Shown: piece after piece, positions 44,035 through 53,557 of the stretch
Layout: each line of letters begins with the position of its first letter
Numbering within the stretch: position 1 is the first letter of the stretch
From: Candidatus Peregrinibacteria bacterium HGW-Peregrinibacteria-1
GTDB taxonomy: Bacteria > Patescibacteriota > Gracilibacteria > UBA1369 > LOWO2-01-FULL-3
Direction of reading: 5' to 3'
DNA: 64,000 nucleotides
Assembly: GCA_002839505.1 (NCBI GenBank)
Contig: PGYE01000001.1
Span: forward strand, 934,425-998,424
Notes under the pieces: generated by a model
What the model saw: the letters and a program-made list of their open reading frames with translations, nothing else
Databases searched by the model: none
What the model was told of the DNA's origin: nothing
Made by a program: the position numbers and the translations under genes

Positions 44035-44676
44035 TTAATGTCTCTGATCCTTACTCATATCGATCTCACCCTCCCTCAAAACCGTCAAATGTCCACTCTC
44101 ATCCACTCCCACAATGGTAGAAGGCTTTTTAAAAGGAATAACACCCCTATCAACAACCAAATCCACCAGATCTCTCACATGAAGAGGAAAAACATCCAGA
44201 TCAGCCATATATATCTCATTTTCACCCGCCACATTCGCACTCGTCGAAACTATCGGAGCACCTACCCGACCAATCACCTCCCTAAAAAAATCATCTCCTG
44301 GCACCCTAATCCCCACTCTTTGCTCACCAGGATTCAAGAATTCCGGCAAACAGTCCGCCCGCTCAACCAAGACCGTCAAAGGCCCCGGCCAATAACTTCG
44401 CGTCAAATCCAGCAATTTCACCGGAAAATCGCCATACAGCGTCGCCATCACCTCATCATACACACAAATATTCACAGGATTATGAAAGCTCCGCCCCTTA
44501 ATTTTATAAATCTTTTTCACCGCCTCACCGTTCAAAGCACTGGCCGCAAGCCCATAACAAGTCTCCGTCGGATGCAAAACCACACCGCCCATACTCAAAA
44601 CGCGTGCCATCTCACAAATCGCATTTTCCATATCCGCCGCCGAACTAAGCTCTCCCAAATTTACAAATTTTGTCAT
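44035..44676 (-). CDS. tsaC: L-threonylcarbamoyladenylate synthase
   Basis: A YrdC/Sua5-family enzyme that makes threonylcarbamoyl-AMP for the t6A37 modification of tRNAs reading ANN codons. ATG 44676 (MTKFVNLGELSSAADMENAI) is preferred over the upstream in-frame start at 44703. Motifs include GGVVLHPTETCYGLAASALN, KIKGRSFHNPVNI, RVGIRVPGDDFF and VSTSANVAGE. At 213 aa it is TsaC length with no Sua5 extension. Confidence 0.93.
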   Translation of the reverse strand: MTKFVNLGELSSAADMENAICEMARVLSMGGVVLHPTETCYGLAASALNGEAVKKIYKIKGRSFHNPVNICVYDEVMATLYGDFPVKLLDLTRSYWPGPLTVLVERADCLPEFLNPGEQRVGIRVPGDDFFREVIGRVGAPIVSTSANVAGENEIYMADLDVFPLHVRDLVDLVVDRGVIPFKKPSTIVGVDESGHLTVLREGEIDMSKDQRH

Positions 44677-44811
44677 AACAATTAAAATTACAACGCTATT
44701 CAATCCACCTCACACCTAATTTAAAAGACCACTGAAAAATATAAAACCACAAACTATTAAACAAACCAAGTTTTTTCAAGTACACTCATCACATCATATA
44801 AACTCACCACT

Positions 44812-45810
44812 ATGAAACCTCGCGTTGCTATTAACGGCTTTGGCCGGATCGGAAGACAAGTCTACCGCATCAACCTCCTTCAAAAAAAATTCAACATCGT
44901 CGCCATCAACGACCTCACCGACGCCGAAACACTCGCACACCTCCTGAAATACGACTCCACCTACGGCACAATCCCCAACGCAATTGAACACAAAAAAGAT
45001 CAAATCACCGTCGACAAACAAACATCCCTAGTTTTCAGCGAACCCAATCCCGAAAACTTACCCTGGAAAAAACTCAAAATCGATATTGTAATTGAAGCCA
45101 CCGGACATTTCACCACTCGAGCCGGAGCACAGAAACATATTGATGCCGGTGCCAAAAAAGTCATCATCACCGCCCCCGCCAAGGACCCCGTCGACCTCAA
45201 CATAGTGCTTGGTGTGAACGAAAAAGAATACAAAAAAGACCGCCATCACATTATCTCCAACGCCTCCTGCACCACCAACTGCCTCGCCCCAGTCGCCAAA
45301 ATCATCCACGACCACTTTACAATTCAAAAAGGATCAATGACCACCATCCACTCCTACACCAACGACCAGAGAATCCTCGATCTACCCCACAAAGACCTGC
45401 GCCGGGCCAGATCTGCCGGCCAATCCATGATACCCACTACCACCGGCGCCGCCAAAGCCCTTGCCGAAGTAATCCCCTCACTAAAAGACAAATTTGACGG
45501 AATATCAGTCCGCGTACCCACGCCCACCGTCTCATTAGTTGACCTAACATGCCAAACCAAAATCAAAACCTCTGCTCAAGAAATCAACGCCCTCTTCAAA
45601 AAACTCTCCCAAAGCAAACAACTGGACTCAATCATCGAATACTCCGAAATCCCACTTGTCTCAGTAGACTATAAAGGCAACAGCCACTCCGCAATCATCG
45701 ACGCCCAATCCACTCAAGTTGTCCAAGGAAATCTCGTCAAAATACTTGCCTGGTATGACAACGAATGGGGCTACTCTTGTCGCATCGTCGACCTCGTCAA
45801 TATGCTCTGA
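44812..45810 (+). CDS. gap: glyceraldehyde-3-phosphate dehydrogenase, probably NAD-dependent
   Basis: A second GAPDH of 332 aa: INGFGRIGRQVYRINL at the start, NAD-selecting Asp34 (IVAINDLTDAE), catalytic Cys in SNASCTTNCLAP, then TTIHSYTNDQRILDLPHKDL and a C-terminal WYDNEWGYSCRIVDLV. The retained Asp and the classical catalytic region suit the glycolytic, NAD-linked role. It is monocistronic and ends in TGA, which supports the standard code. Confidence 0.95.
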   Translation: MKPRVAINGFGRIGRQVYRINLLQKKFNIVAINDLTDAETLAHLLKYDSTYGTIPNAIEHKKDQITVDKQTSLVFSEPNPENLPWKKLKIDIVIEATGHFTTRAGAQKHIDAGAKKVIITAPAKDPVDLNIVLGVNEKEYKKDRHHIISNASCTTNCLAPVAKIIHDHFTIQKGSMTTIHSYTNDQRILDLPHKDLRRARSAGQSMIPTTTGAAKALAEVIPSLKDKFDGISVRVPTPTVSLVDLTCQTKIKTSAQEINALFKKLSQSKQLDSIIEYSEIPLVSVDYKGNSHSAIIDAQSTQVVQGNLVKILAWYDNEWGYSCRIVDLVNML

Positions 45811-45824
45811 CTCAAATTAAGATT

Positions 45825-45853
45825 TTGGACAAAATTATAATATCTATTATAAT
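45825..45853 (+). promoter_or_regulatory. hrcA promoter
   Basis: TTGGAC (45825-45830), a 17-bp spacer and TATAAT (45848-45853), 24 bp before the hrcA ATG. There is no CIRCE element here, so hrcA itself is not evidently autoregulated. Confidence 0.68.
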
Positions 45854-45877
45854 CCCTCTCACAAAACCTAATCACAA

Positions 45878-46603
45878 ATGACAGAAAATCGCAAAAAACA
45901 AGTTTTAGATGCCATTGTAAAGCATTTTATCGACACCGCCGAACCCGTCGGTTCCAAAACCATCATCCTCAGCTACCGCTTCAATGTTTCTCCGGCAACC
46001 ATCCGCAACGACATGGCATCCCTCGAAAAATCCGGTCTCATATACCAACCGCACACCTCCTCCGGCCGTGTTCCCACCGACAAAGGCTACCGTCTCTTTG
46101 TCGATGAAATCGCCGATTATGCCCAAGCTCGCACCGAAGCCCTCAAAAGCCTCGAAATCGCACAAAACCAGTACCAACTCCTAAAAACTCGCGAGCACCT
46201 GCACGAAGCGGTTTCCATCCTCGCCAGCACCACAAACCTCGTCAGCTTCTCCACACTTCCCGACAACCCCCGCACCTTTTTCTTAGGCATGTCCAATGTC
46301 TTACGAGAACCCGAATTCATCAAAGACTCCATCCATGCCAGTGAAGTCATGGAAGTCCTTGAAAGATCCGACAACTTCATCAACCTCCTCAACTCCCTGA
46401 ACATCGACTCCACCGCCAAAACCTTCATCGGTGAAGAAAACATTCTTTCCAAAATCCAAAGTTGCAGTATCATCGTCACCACCTACCGCCACAACGACCA
46501 CTACGGATACCTCGGCCTCCTTGGCCCAAAAAGAATGAATTACGCCTACAATATCGTCATGGTCGAAGAGGTAAAAAAATTATTGGAAACCCAAACAAAC
46601 TAA
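45878..46603 (+). CDS. hrcA: heat-inducible transcription repressor HrcA, short form
   Basis: The N-terminal winged helix is clear: [60 protein letters not shown]. The C-terminal end has the conserved [14 protein letters not shown] strand-turn. At 241 aa it is about 100 residues shorter than typical HrcA (about 340), missing much of the central inserted dimerisation part. It should bind the CIRCE box upstream of dnaK. It is followed by grpE after 12 bp. Confidence 0.9.
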   Translation: MTENRKKQVLDAIVKHFIDTAEPVGSKTIILSYRFNVSPATIRNDMASLEKSGLIYQPHTSSGRVPTDKGYRLFVDEIADYAQARTEALKSLEIAQNQYQLLKTREHLHEAVSILASTTNLVSFSTLPDNPRTFFLGMSNVLREPEFIKDSIHASEVMEVLERSDNFINLLNSLNIDSTAKTFIGEENILSKIQSCSIIVTTYRHNDHYGYLGLLGPKRMNYAYNIVMVEEVKKLLETQTN

Positions 46604-46615
46604 TTCACTTTAAAT

Positions 46616-47122
46616 ATGTCTGACAAAAAAGAAAAAACCGACAAAGCACCAAAACAGGACGAACTCACAAAGATCAAAAACGAACTTCAAAAAATGACCG
46701 AACTCGCCCAAAGAACCATGGCCGACCTTCAAAACCTAAAACGCCGCCACGAAGAAGAACGCAGCACAATCTATTTATCTGCCAATTCAGCCTTAATCAA
46801 AGGCCTCCTCCCCTCCCTCGACAACCTCGAAAGAACCCTCAGTCACCAACCAAAAAGCATCCAAGATCAAGAAACCAATGCAGAATGGCTTAAAGGACTC
46901 GAAATGTCCATCAACCAAATAAAACAACTCCTACAACTAAGCGGCCTCGAAGAAATCAAATCTCTCGGCGAAACATTCGACCCCACCTTCCATGAAGCCC
47001 TCCTCCAAGGCCCCGGAAATGAAAACAGCATCATCGAAGTACTCGAAAAAGGCTATAAACTAGGGGATATCGTCATCCGCCACGCCAAAGTCAAAGTTGG
47101 CAACGGAGACACCTCAGCATAA
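46616..47122 (+). CDS. grpE: nucleotide exchange factor GrpE
   Basis: It exchanges ADP for ATP on DnaK. A protein of 168 aa with a long N-terminal coiled coil (LTKIKNELQKMTELAQRTMA, LQNLKRRHEEER) and the C-terminal beta domain (GETFDPTFHEALLQGPGNEN, VLEKGYKLGDIVIRHAKVKV). It shares a transcript with hrcA; dnaK then has its own CIRCE-controlled promoter. Confidence 0.94.
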   Translation: MSDKKEKTDKAPKQDELTKIKNELQKMTELAQRTMADLQNLKRRHEEERSTIYLSANSALIKGLLPSLDNLERTLSHQPKSIQDQETNAEWLKGLEMSINQIKQLLQLSGLEEIKSLGETFDPTFHEALLQGPGNENSIIEVLEKGYKLGDIVIRHAKVKVGNGDTSA

Positions 47123-47143
47123 TAAATAATAGCTAAAAAAATA

Positions 47144-47184
47144 TTGACCACAACTTTTTAGCACTCTATAATTCAGAGTGCTAA
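47144..47184 (+). promoter_or_regulatory. dnaK promoter with CIRCE operator
   Basis: TTGACC (47144-47149), a 17-bp spacer and a perfect TATAAT (47167-47172). The CIRCE inverted repeat TTAGCACTC-N9-GAGTGCTAA (47158-47184) is perfect and covers the -10 hexamer, so HrcA binding would block the polymerase directly. The dnaK ATG follows at 47210. Confidence 0.95.
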
Positions 47185-47209
47185 AAGAACATTTAATTAA
47201 TTGAAAATT

Positions 47210-49180
47210 ATGTCAAAAATTATTGGAATAGACCTAGGAACCACAAATTCATGTGTAGCCGTCATGGAAGGCGGAGAAGCAACCGTCATCCCAAATAGCG
47301 AAGGTGCCCGCACCACTCCATCGGTAGTTGCCGTCAAAGACAACGAACGCCGCGTCGGAGTATCCGCAAAAAACCAAGCTACCACAAATCCTCAAAACAC
47401 AATCTTCTCAGCCAAGAGATTTATCGGACGCCGATTTAAAGAGGTCAAAGAAGACGCCTCACGAATGCCCTACCAAACCAAAGAAGGCAAAAACGGCGAA
47501 GTCGAAATCGTACTTGATGGCCAAGACAAAAAGCCCGCCGAAATATCTGCCATGGTACTACAAAAAATCAAAGCTGACGCTGAAGCCTACCTTGGACACG
47601 AGGTCACAGAAGCTGTCATCACCGTACCAGCCTATTTTAACGACTCCCAAAGACAAGCCACTAAAGATGCCGGAAAAATTGCCGGACTGGAGGTCAAACG
47701 CATCATCAACGAACCAACAGCAGCCGCACTCGCCTACGGAATAAATAAACAAGATGGAGATAAAACGATTGCCGTCTTCGATCTCGGTGGCGGAACTTTC
47801 GACATATCAATCCTAGAACTCGGCGACGGGGTCTTCCAAGTCAAATCAACCAATGGAGACACCCAACTTGGTGGTGATGACTTCGACGAAATTGTCATGA
47901 AATGGATAATTGACGAATTTAAAAAAGAACAAGGAATCGATGTATCTAGCGACAAACTTGCACTTCAAAGAATCAAGGAAGCTGCCGAAAAAGCCAAAAA
48001 AGAGCTTTCCTCTCTAAATGAAACCACCATCTCACTCCCCTACCTCACCGTTGACTCTAATGGTCCAAAAAACTTTGAAACCCGCTTATCAAAATCCAAA
48101 TTTGAAGAATTAGTTTCCGACCTTATCGAACGCACCGTCGACCCATGTAAGCAGGCCATCAAAGACGCTAAAATATCACCAAAAGATATTGATGAGGTCA
48201 TCTTGGTTGGAGGGTCCACTCGAATGCCTGCCGTTCAAGCCAAAGTAAAAGAAATATTCGGTAAAGAACCTCACCGCGGAATAAACCCCGATGAAGTCGT
48301 CGCTCTCGGCGCTGCCATCCAAGGTGGAATTTTACAGGGAGATGAAAATGTAAAAGACATACTCCTCGTAGATGTCACACCTCTATCACTTGGTATTGAA
48401 ACCATGGGAGGTGTCAACACCATACTAATCGAAAGAAATTCCGCCATCCCAACATCAAAATCTCAAGTCTTTTCAACAGCTGCTGACAATCAACCATCAG
48501 TCGAAGTCCATGTTGTCCAGGGAGAACGGCCACTGGCTGGAGACAATAAGTCCCTCGGTAAATTTGTACTCGACGGTATCGCACCTTCTCCAAGAGGAAT
48601 CCCTCAAATAGAAGTCACCTTTGACATCGACTCCAACGGAATCCTTAATGTCAAAGCATCCGACAAAGGCACCGGCAAAGAACAACACATCACTATCACC
48701 GGAAGCTCCAACATGAGCGAAGCCGAGATCACAAAAATGAAAGAAGATGCCGAAAAATTCGCCGCAGAAGACAAAAAGAAAAAGGAACTTATCGAAACCC
48801 GCAACAACGCGGAATCCCTAATTTTCCAATCCGAAAAAGCCCTAAAAGACGCCGGAGATAAAGTAAGCGATGAAATCAAAAAACCGGTACAAGAAAAAAT
48901 AGACACCCTCAAGGAAGTACTCAAAGATGACAAGGCTGACAAAGACAAAATCACAACAGCCTATGAAGACCTAAACCAAGAAGTACAAAAAGTTGGTAGC
49001 GAACTCTACAAAGCAGCTCAACCTGAAACATCAGACGAAACCGCAAGCGAAGACGATGATGTAAAAGTGTACAAAAAAGACGACAAAGAAGACAATGTCG
49101 TCGAAGCTGAAGTCGTCGAAGAAGACAACAAAGACGAGAAGGATAAAAAGGAAGACAAAGACAAAAAGGACAAGAAATAA
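47210..49180 (+). CDS. dnaK: chaperone DnaK (Hsp70)
   Basis: ATG 47210 ([20 protein letters not shown]) is the true start rather than the in-frame TTG at 47201. The 656-aa protein has the phosphate loops [11 protein letters not shown] and [13 protein letters not shown], the hinge [15 protein letters not shown], the linker [13 protein letters not shown] and the substrate domain. The C-terminal tail is extremely charged ([12 protein letters not shown]). No dnaJ follows; a strong terminator does. Confidence 0.97.
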   Translation: MSKIIGIDLGTTNSCVAVMEGGEATVIPNSEGARTTPSVVAVKDNERRVGVSAKNQATTNPQNTIFSAKRFIGRRFKEVKEDASRMPYQTKEGKNGEVEIVLDGQDKKPAEISAMVLQKIKADAEAYLGHEVTEAVITVPAYFNDSQRQATKDAGKIAGLEVKRIINEPTAAALAYGINKQDGDKTIAVFDLGGGTFDISILELGDGVFQVKSTNGDTQLGGDDFDEIVMKWIIDEFKKEQGIDVSSDKLALQRIKEAAEKAKKELSSLNETTISLPYLTVDSNGPKNFETRLSKSKFEELVSDLIERTVDPCKQAIKDAKISPKDIDEVILVGGSTRMPAVQAKVKEIFGKEPHRGINPDEVVALGAAIQGGILQGDENVKDILLVDVTPLSLGIETMGGVNTILIERNSAIPTSKSQVFSTAADNQPSVEVHVVQGERPLAGDNKSLGKFVLDGIAPSPRGIPQIEVTFDIDSNGILNVKASDKGTGKEQHITITGSSNMSEAEITKMKEDAEKFAAEDKKKKELIETRNNAESLIFQSEKALKDAGDKVSDEIKKPVQEKIDTLKEVLKDDKADKDKITTAYEDLNQEVQKVGSELYKAAQPETSDETASEDDDVKVYKKDDKEDNVVEAEVVEEDNKDEKDKKEDKDKKDKK

Positions 49181-49186
49181 AACATC

Positions 49187-49216
49187 CCCTTTGGTCTCAA
49201 TCCCCTTTGGTCTCGA
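49187..49216. repeat. short tandem repeat after dnaK
   Basis: TCCCCTTTGGTCTC occurs twice in tandem just after the dnaK stop, before the terminator. No function apparent. Confidence 0.6.
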
Positions 49217-49240
49217 CCACGAGACACACTGAACACACCA

Positions 49241-49285
49241 AAAGAGCTTATGGTAAATGACAACACCATGAGCTCTTTCCTTTTT
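49241..49285 (+). terminator. dnaK terminator
   Basis: A 14-nt arm AAAGAGCTTATGGT (49241-49254) pairs with ACCATGAGCTCTTT (49265-49278) with one mismatch; CCTTTTT follows. Confidence 0.88.
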
Positions 49286-49386
49286 AAGCGCCCTAATCAA
49301 ACAACTCCCAACCAAACAGCATCTTTCTTTGTACAAAAGCCCCTAAAAATTATAGAATATCCCCAAGCTCTACTGATCACCTCAAA

Positions 49387-50673
49387 ATGATAACATTACG
49401 AACAGAAAACCTGCACGGAATACCATCTCCCCATGGCATTCAAAAGCAAGAAATGACCGACAGCAACTTCCAGATCCCCGACCTACTTCATCAAATCTCT
49501 TCCCGCAATGTTGGATTTCATGACATCGAACTACTTAAATCCCACCTCCCCAAAATTCAAAAACTCGCTGATCAACAAGAAGGGAAATTCCAAAACATCG
49601 TTATCCTTGGCATTGGCGGATCCGCCCTCGGCCCAATTTGTATAAAGCACGCCTTTTCCAATCCATTCTTACAAAACCCTCCCAATCTACACATCGTCGA
49701 CAACATCGACCCCCGGCTCATCTATGACCTCGAAAAAAGCATCCAGCTAAAAACCACTCTCTTTGTCGTAATCACCAAATCCGGGACCACCCCCGAAACC
49801 ATCTCCCAATACCTATACTTCAAAGAAAGAATTAAAAACGCCAACCTCGCCCCACAAAATCACTTCATCTTCATCACCGACCCCACCAAGGGATATCTCC
49901 GAGAAATTACCAACAGCGAAAAAATCCCCGCGCTCGAAATACCTCCAAATATCGGCGGCCGTTTTTCCGTTCTCACCGCAGTAGGCCTCTTCCCGGCCGC
50001 CCTCCTCAAAATCAACATCCAAGAAATGCTCGACGGCGCCTCCGAAGCACAAAAATCATTCACCTCCACCGACCCCACTCAAAACATCCCCTTTCAAATT
50101 GCCCTCATTCAATACCTTCTATACAAAAAAGGCAAAACCATCAATGTCATGATGCCATACCTCAATCGCCTCGAACGATTTTCCGCCTGGTATGGCCAGC
50201 TGCTCGCCGAAAGCATCGGCAAAAAATTCGACAACCACGGCAACATCGTCCACTCCGGAATAACACCCGTCAACGCCCTGGGAGCAACCGACCAACACTC
50301 CCAAACACAACTATACAACGAAGGCCCAAATGACAAATTAATAATGTTTCTCACCTGTGAAGATTATGGTCACACCCTAGAGATACCACGACTAGACCCA
50401 CCTCTCCCTTCCCTAGAATACCTCAAACACACATCTTTCAATGAACTCATCCAGCTAGAACAAAAAGGAACCGAACTCGCCTACACCCAAAATCACCGCC
50501 CAAACATCACCATCCAAATAGACAAGCTATCACCACACACCCTGGGAGAACTATTCATGACCATGGAGTCCGCCACCGCCTTTCTCGGCGAAATGCTCAA
50601 TATCAACACCTACGACCAACCTGGCGTAGAACTCTCCAAAGAACTAACAAAAACCTTTTTACTCAAAAAATAG
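49387..50673 (+). CDS. pgi: glucose-6-phosphate isomerase
   Basis: It interconverts glucose 6-phosphate and fructose 6-phosphate. Length is 428 aa, near the compact bacterial form. Sugar-phosphate-binding segments are present: NIVILGIGGSALGPICI, VVITKSGTTPETISQYLYFK, NIGGRFSVLTAVGLFPAALL, GATDQHSQTQLYNEGPNDK. It is co-transcribed with tkt (1-bp gap), linking the upper glycolytic and pentose phosphate pools. Confidence 0.95.
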   Translation: MITLRTENLHGIPSPHGIQKQEMTDSNFQIPDLLHQISSRNVGFHDIELLKSHLPKIQKLADQQEGKFQNIVILGIGGSALGPICIKHAFSNPFLQNPPNLHIVDNIDPRLIYDLEKSIQLKTTLFVVITKSGTTPETISQYLYFKERIKNANLAPQNHFIFITDPTKGYLREITNSEKIPALEIPPNIGGRFSVLTAVGLFPAALLKINIQEMLDGASEAQKSFTSTDPTQNIPFQIALIQYLLYKKGKTINVMMPYLNRLERFSAWYGQLLAESIGKKFDNHGNIVHSGITPVNALGATDQHSQTQLYNEGPNDKLIMFLTCEDYGHTLEIPRLDPPLPSLEYLKHTSFNELIQLEQKGTELAYTQNHRPNITIQIDKLSPHTLGELFMTMESATAFLGEMLNINTYDQPGVELSKELTKTFLLKK

Positions 50674-50674
50674 C

Positions 50675-52603
50675 ATGGATATCCCCTCATTTCACTCACC
50701 CCTAACAGACAACCAACTCAATCTTGCAAAGACTTTCGCAAAATCATGCCGGAAATCTATCCTTGAAATGGTCGTCAACGCCCAAAGTGGACACCCTGGT
50801 GGATCTCTCTCCACAATCGATTATCTCTCAATTTTATATCCATTCATCATCGGCCAAACCGGCGAATCGATAATCGTCTCCAACGGGCACATATCTCCCG
50901 CCATCTACAGCACCCTCGCCGAAATGAATTACATCCCGAAACAAGAAGTCATCAGCACCTTCCGTCAAATCAACAGCCCTTACGAAGGACATATTAATCG
51001 CCATGTTCCGGGAATCGAATATGGCACTGGCCCGCTCGGCATCGGCGTCTCCGTCGCCTCTGCCTTCGCTACCTCCGAAAAGCTCCAAGGCACCCACCAG
51101 AAAATATACGCCATCATGGGTGACGGCGAGTGCCAAGAAGGCCAAGTCCATGAAATGATCCATTATGCCAAACACTATAAACTGGACAATCTCATCCTCT
51201 TTGTCGATTACAACCAAGTACAATTAAGCGGAAGTATCAAAGAAATCCTGAATATTAATGTGGAAAAAATATTTGCCGCCGGTGATTGGAACATCCTCAA
51301 CATCGACGGCCACAACTACCAAGAAATTTGGGCCGCTCTCTCCACCGCCCAGCAAAGTGCCGCCCCCACAGTCATAATCGGCCACACCGTCATGGGCAAA
51401 GGCGTCCCCTTCATGGAAGAAACCGGCAAGAACCATCAAGCCGACTGGCACGGAAAAGCCCCCGCCAAAGACCACCCCCTCCTTTCACAAACGCTCGACC
51501 ACCTCACTCTCGACTCAAAAGAAACCGCCACACTTCAAGACTTTCAAAACCACAGCATCAAATGGACACCCACCCCCCACAAATCCCCTGAATTTTTATC
51601 TCAAAACCCATCTATAAACACCGGCACCCCTCGCCGCTATGACACCACCCAACTCACCGACCCCCGCACCGCCTATGGAAACGCCCTATATGATCTCGCC
51701 ACAGAAAATCCAGAAGTCATCGCATTAAGTGCCGACCTCAAAGGATCCGTCAAAACCGATATCGTCTCCCAAAATCTCCCCTCTCAACACATTGAATGCG
51801 GCATCTCCGAACAACACATGATCTCCCTAGCCGGAGGACTGAGCATCAAAGGATTTGTCCCTTTTGCCTCCACCTTCGGAGCCTTCATGACCAGCCGCGC
51901 CAAAGACCAAGCCCGCGTCAACGACATCAACCAAACAAATGTCAAAATGGTCGCAACTCATTGCGGATTATCCGTCGGCGAAGACGGCCCCACCCATCAA
52001 GCCATCGACGACAAAAGCTCCTTCGTCGGATTCTTCAACACTGCAATAATCGAACCAGCCGACCCCAACCAGACCGACAGCATCATTCGCTATATCGCCA
52101 GCCACTACGGCAACTTTTATGTTCGCATGGGCCGCCACAAATATCCCGTCATCACCAAAGAAAACGGCGAAATCTTCTTCGACGAAAATTATCAATTCCA
52201 ATATGGCAAGACCGACCTAATTCGCAACGGCCACGATCTCACTATCCTCTCAAGTGGAGCCACTCTCTATGAAGCCCTCCTTGCCCACCAAGAACTTCAA
52301 AAACTCCACCCCGCAAAATCAATTGCCCTCATCAACGCCAGCACCTTCAACATCTTTGACGAAACCCTTTTAAACTCACTCCGAGAAACCAAATCTCTCA
52401 TCACAGTCGAAGATCACAACACCAAATCCGGCATTTTCCACCAACTCGCTCCCCTCCTCATCACCCACAACATATCCCTCAAAAAAGTCTCAAATCTCGG
52501 TGTCACCGCCTACCAACTTTCCGGCACCGCCCAAGACCTCTATGCCGCCTCCGAAATAGATGCAACTGCCATCATCAAGCACGCCGCACTCCACCTAAAA
52601 TAA
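50675..52603 (+). CDS. tkt: transketolase
   Basis: A thiamine-diphosphate enzyme that moves two-carbon units between sugar phosphates. It is full-length, single-chain, 642 aa: NAQSGHPGGSLSTIDYLSIL, the TPP motif MGDGECQEGQVHEMIHYAKH with VDYNQVQ, the Pyr-domain ECGISEQHMISLAGGL and the C-terminal YVRMGRHKYPVI. Many CPR genomes carry split or archaeal-type halves, so the intact form is worth noting. It forms an operon with pgi. Confidence 0.94.
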   Translation: MDIPSFHSPLTDNQLNLAKTFAKSCRKSILEMVVNAQSGHPGGSLSTIDYLSILYPFIIGQTGESIIVSNGHISPAIYSTLAEMNYIPKQEVISTFRQINSPYEGHINRHVPGIEYGTGPLGIGVSVASAFATSEKLQGTHQKIYAIMGDGECQEGQVHEMIHYAKHYKLDNLILFVDYNQVQLSGSIKEILNINVEKIFAAGDWNILNIDGHNYQEIWAALSTAQQSAAPTVIIGHTVMGKGVPFMEETGKNHQADWHGKAPAKDHPLLSQTLDHLTLDSKETATLQDFQNHSIKWTPTPHKSPEFLSQNPSINTGTPRRYDTTQLTDPRTAYGNALYDLATENPEVIALSADLKGSVKTDIVSQNLPSQHIECGISEQHMISLAGGLSIKGFVPFASTFGAFMTSRAKDQARVNDINQTNVKMVATHCGLSVGEDGPTHQAIDDKSSFVGFFNTAIIEPADPNQTDSIIRYIASHYGNFYVRMGRHKYPVITKENGEIFFDENYQFQYGKTDLIRNGHDLTILSSGATLYEALLAHQELQKLHPAKSIALINASTFNIFDETLLNSLRETKSLITVEDHNTKSGIFHQLAPLLITHNISLKKVSNLGVTAYQLSGTAQDLYAASEIDATAIIKHAALHLK

Positions 52604-52629
52604 AAGCCCCACTCATTTCCGAGCAGGGC
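52597..52629 (-). terminator. terminator of the LOG-family gene
   Basis: The stem is GCCC and CTC against GAG and GGGC (52606-52629). On the minus strand it is followed by TTTTATTTTA. It may also slow read-through from tkt. Confidence 0.5.
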
Positions 52630-52653
52630 CCATCACACTTAACAGTATTTTTA

Positions 52654-53325
52654 TCAACGCAACTTATACCTGTTGAAATTATAATCAATATCACCAGACA
52701 CATAGCGATCATGTTCTTTACTGATTATCTTCTTCGCCTCTTCGACATCCCTCGCAATATGAATACAATCCATATCCTCCGGACTAACCAGCTTCCTTTC
52801 AACCAATTCCTCTCTCACCCACTTAATTAACTTCGGCCACATCTTGCCCACCAAAATAATTGGCATCGGCTCCACATGGCTCACCTGTACTAACTGCCAC
52901 GAATAAAACAATTCCAAACAAGTTCCAATACCACCAGGCATTACCACTACCACATTTGACAGAGCCATAAAAGTATCAAGCCTATCTGAAAATTTCTCAA
53001 AATGCTGCGTAACCTCTAGATATTCATTACCCTTATTTTCATGAGGCAACTTAATAACCAATCCGATTGAATTGGAATCACTCTCCGGATCACCCAAAGC
53101 ATGTCCAGCATTTGCCGCCTCCATAACCCCGGGACCACCTCCTGTAACCAATCCCCACTTTTTTTCTCCAATCCACCTTGCCAACTCAAAAGCATCCTCA
53201 TAAACAGTATCCTCATGGTGTGTTCTTGCTGAACCGAAAATAGAAATTCTAAAATCATTATCGCCCATAATATCCGCAACACTCAAACCCTTCTTATTAA
53301 CATGTTTTTTAGCTTTTTCTCTCAT
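52654..53325 (-). CDS. LOG-family (TIGR00730-like) nucleotide phosphoribohydrolase
   Basis: The fold and motifs are those of the LOG/lysine-decarboxylase-like family: SIFGSARTHHEDTVYEDAFE, VTGGGPGVMEAANAGHALGD and the signature MPGGIGTCLELFYSWQLV. Proven members remove ribose 5-phosphate from AMP or cytokinin nucleotides; they are not true lysine decarboxylases. Length 223 aa, cytoplasmic. The in vivo substrate is not predictable. Confidence 0.88.
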   Translation of the reverse strand: MREKAKKHVNKKGLSVADIMGDNDFRISIFGSARTHHEDTVYEDAFELARWIGEKKWGLVTGGGPGVMEAANAGHALGDPESDSNSIGLVIKLPHENKGNEYLEVTQHFEKFSDRLDTFMALSNVVVVMPGGIGTCLELFYSWQLVQVSHVEPMPIILVGKMWPKLIKWVREELVERKLVSPEDMDCIHIARDVEEAKKIISKEHDRYVSGDIDYNFNRYKLR

Positions 53326-53436
53326 GCTTTCATTAAATTTAAAGTATAAATCAAGGCATTATAGCAAATAAAAGACATTAAATCCACCCCATAAAGAGGC
53401 ATATCGTAGATCGTATGTTTGCCATCTATCCCAAAA

Positions 53437-53535
53437 TTAAAAAGAATAATCAAATTCCTCAAAAAAATCCTCGGCCTCTTCATCGTCCACTCCCATGTCT
53501 TCCATCAATTCATCAACCTCAAATTCATCGTACAT
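53437..53535 (-). CDS. 32-aa highly acidic microprotein
   Basis: ATG 53535 to TAA 53437 encodes MYDEFEVDELMEDMGVDDEE followed by AEDFFEEFDYSF, nearly half Asp/Glu. It starts 22 bp after the antiporter stop in the same direction. The regular acidic/aromatic spacing is unlike translated noise in this AT-rich gap. It may bind a basic partner or the antiporter's cytoplasmic tail. No known family. Confidence 0.5.
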   Translation of the reverse strand: MYDEFEVDELMEDMGVDDEEAEDFFEEFDYSF

Positions 53536-53557
53536 AGTATAAATAATTAGTGGATAA

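Noticed and set aside
43840..44685. 281-codon plus-strand ORF
   Set aside because: It is mostly the opposite strand of tsaC; the composition (runs of H, T, N, R) is typical of a shadow frame.
52654..53325. Lysine decarboxylase
   Set aside because: The PGGxGTxxE signature belongs to LOG-type phosphoribohydrolases; the decarboxylase name is a historical misannotation.
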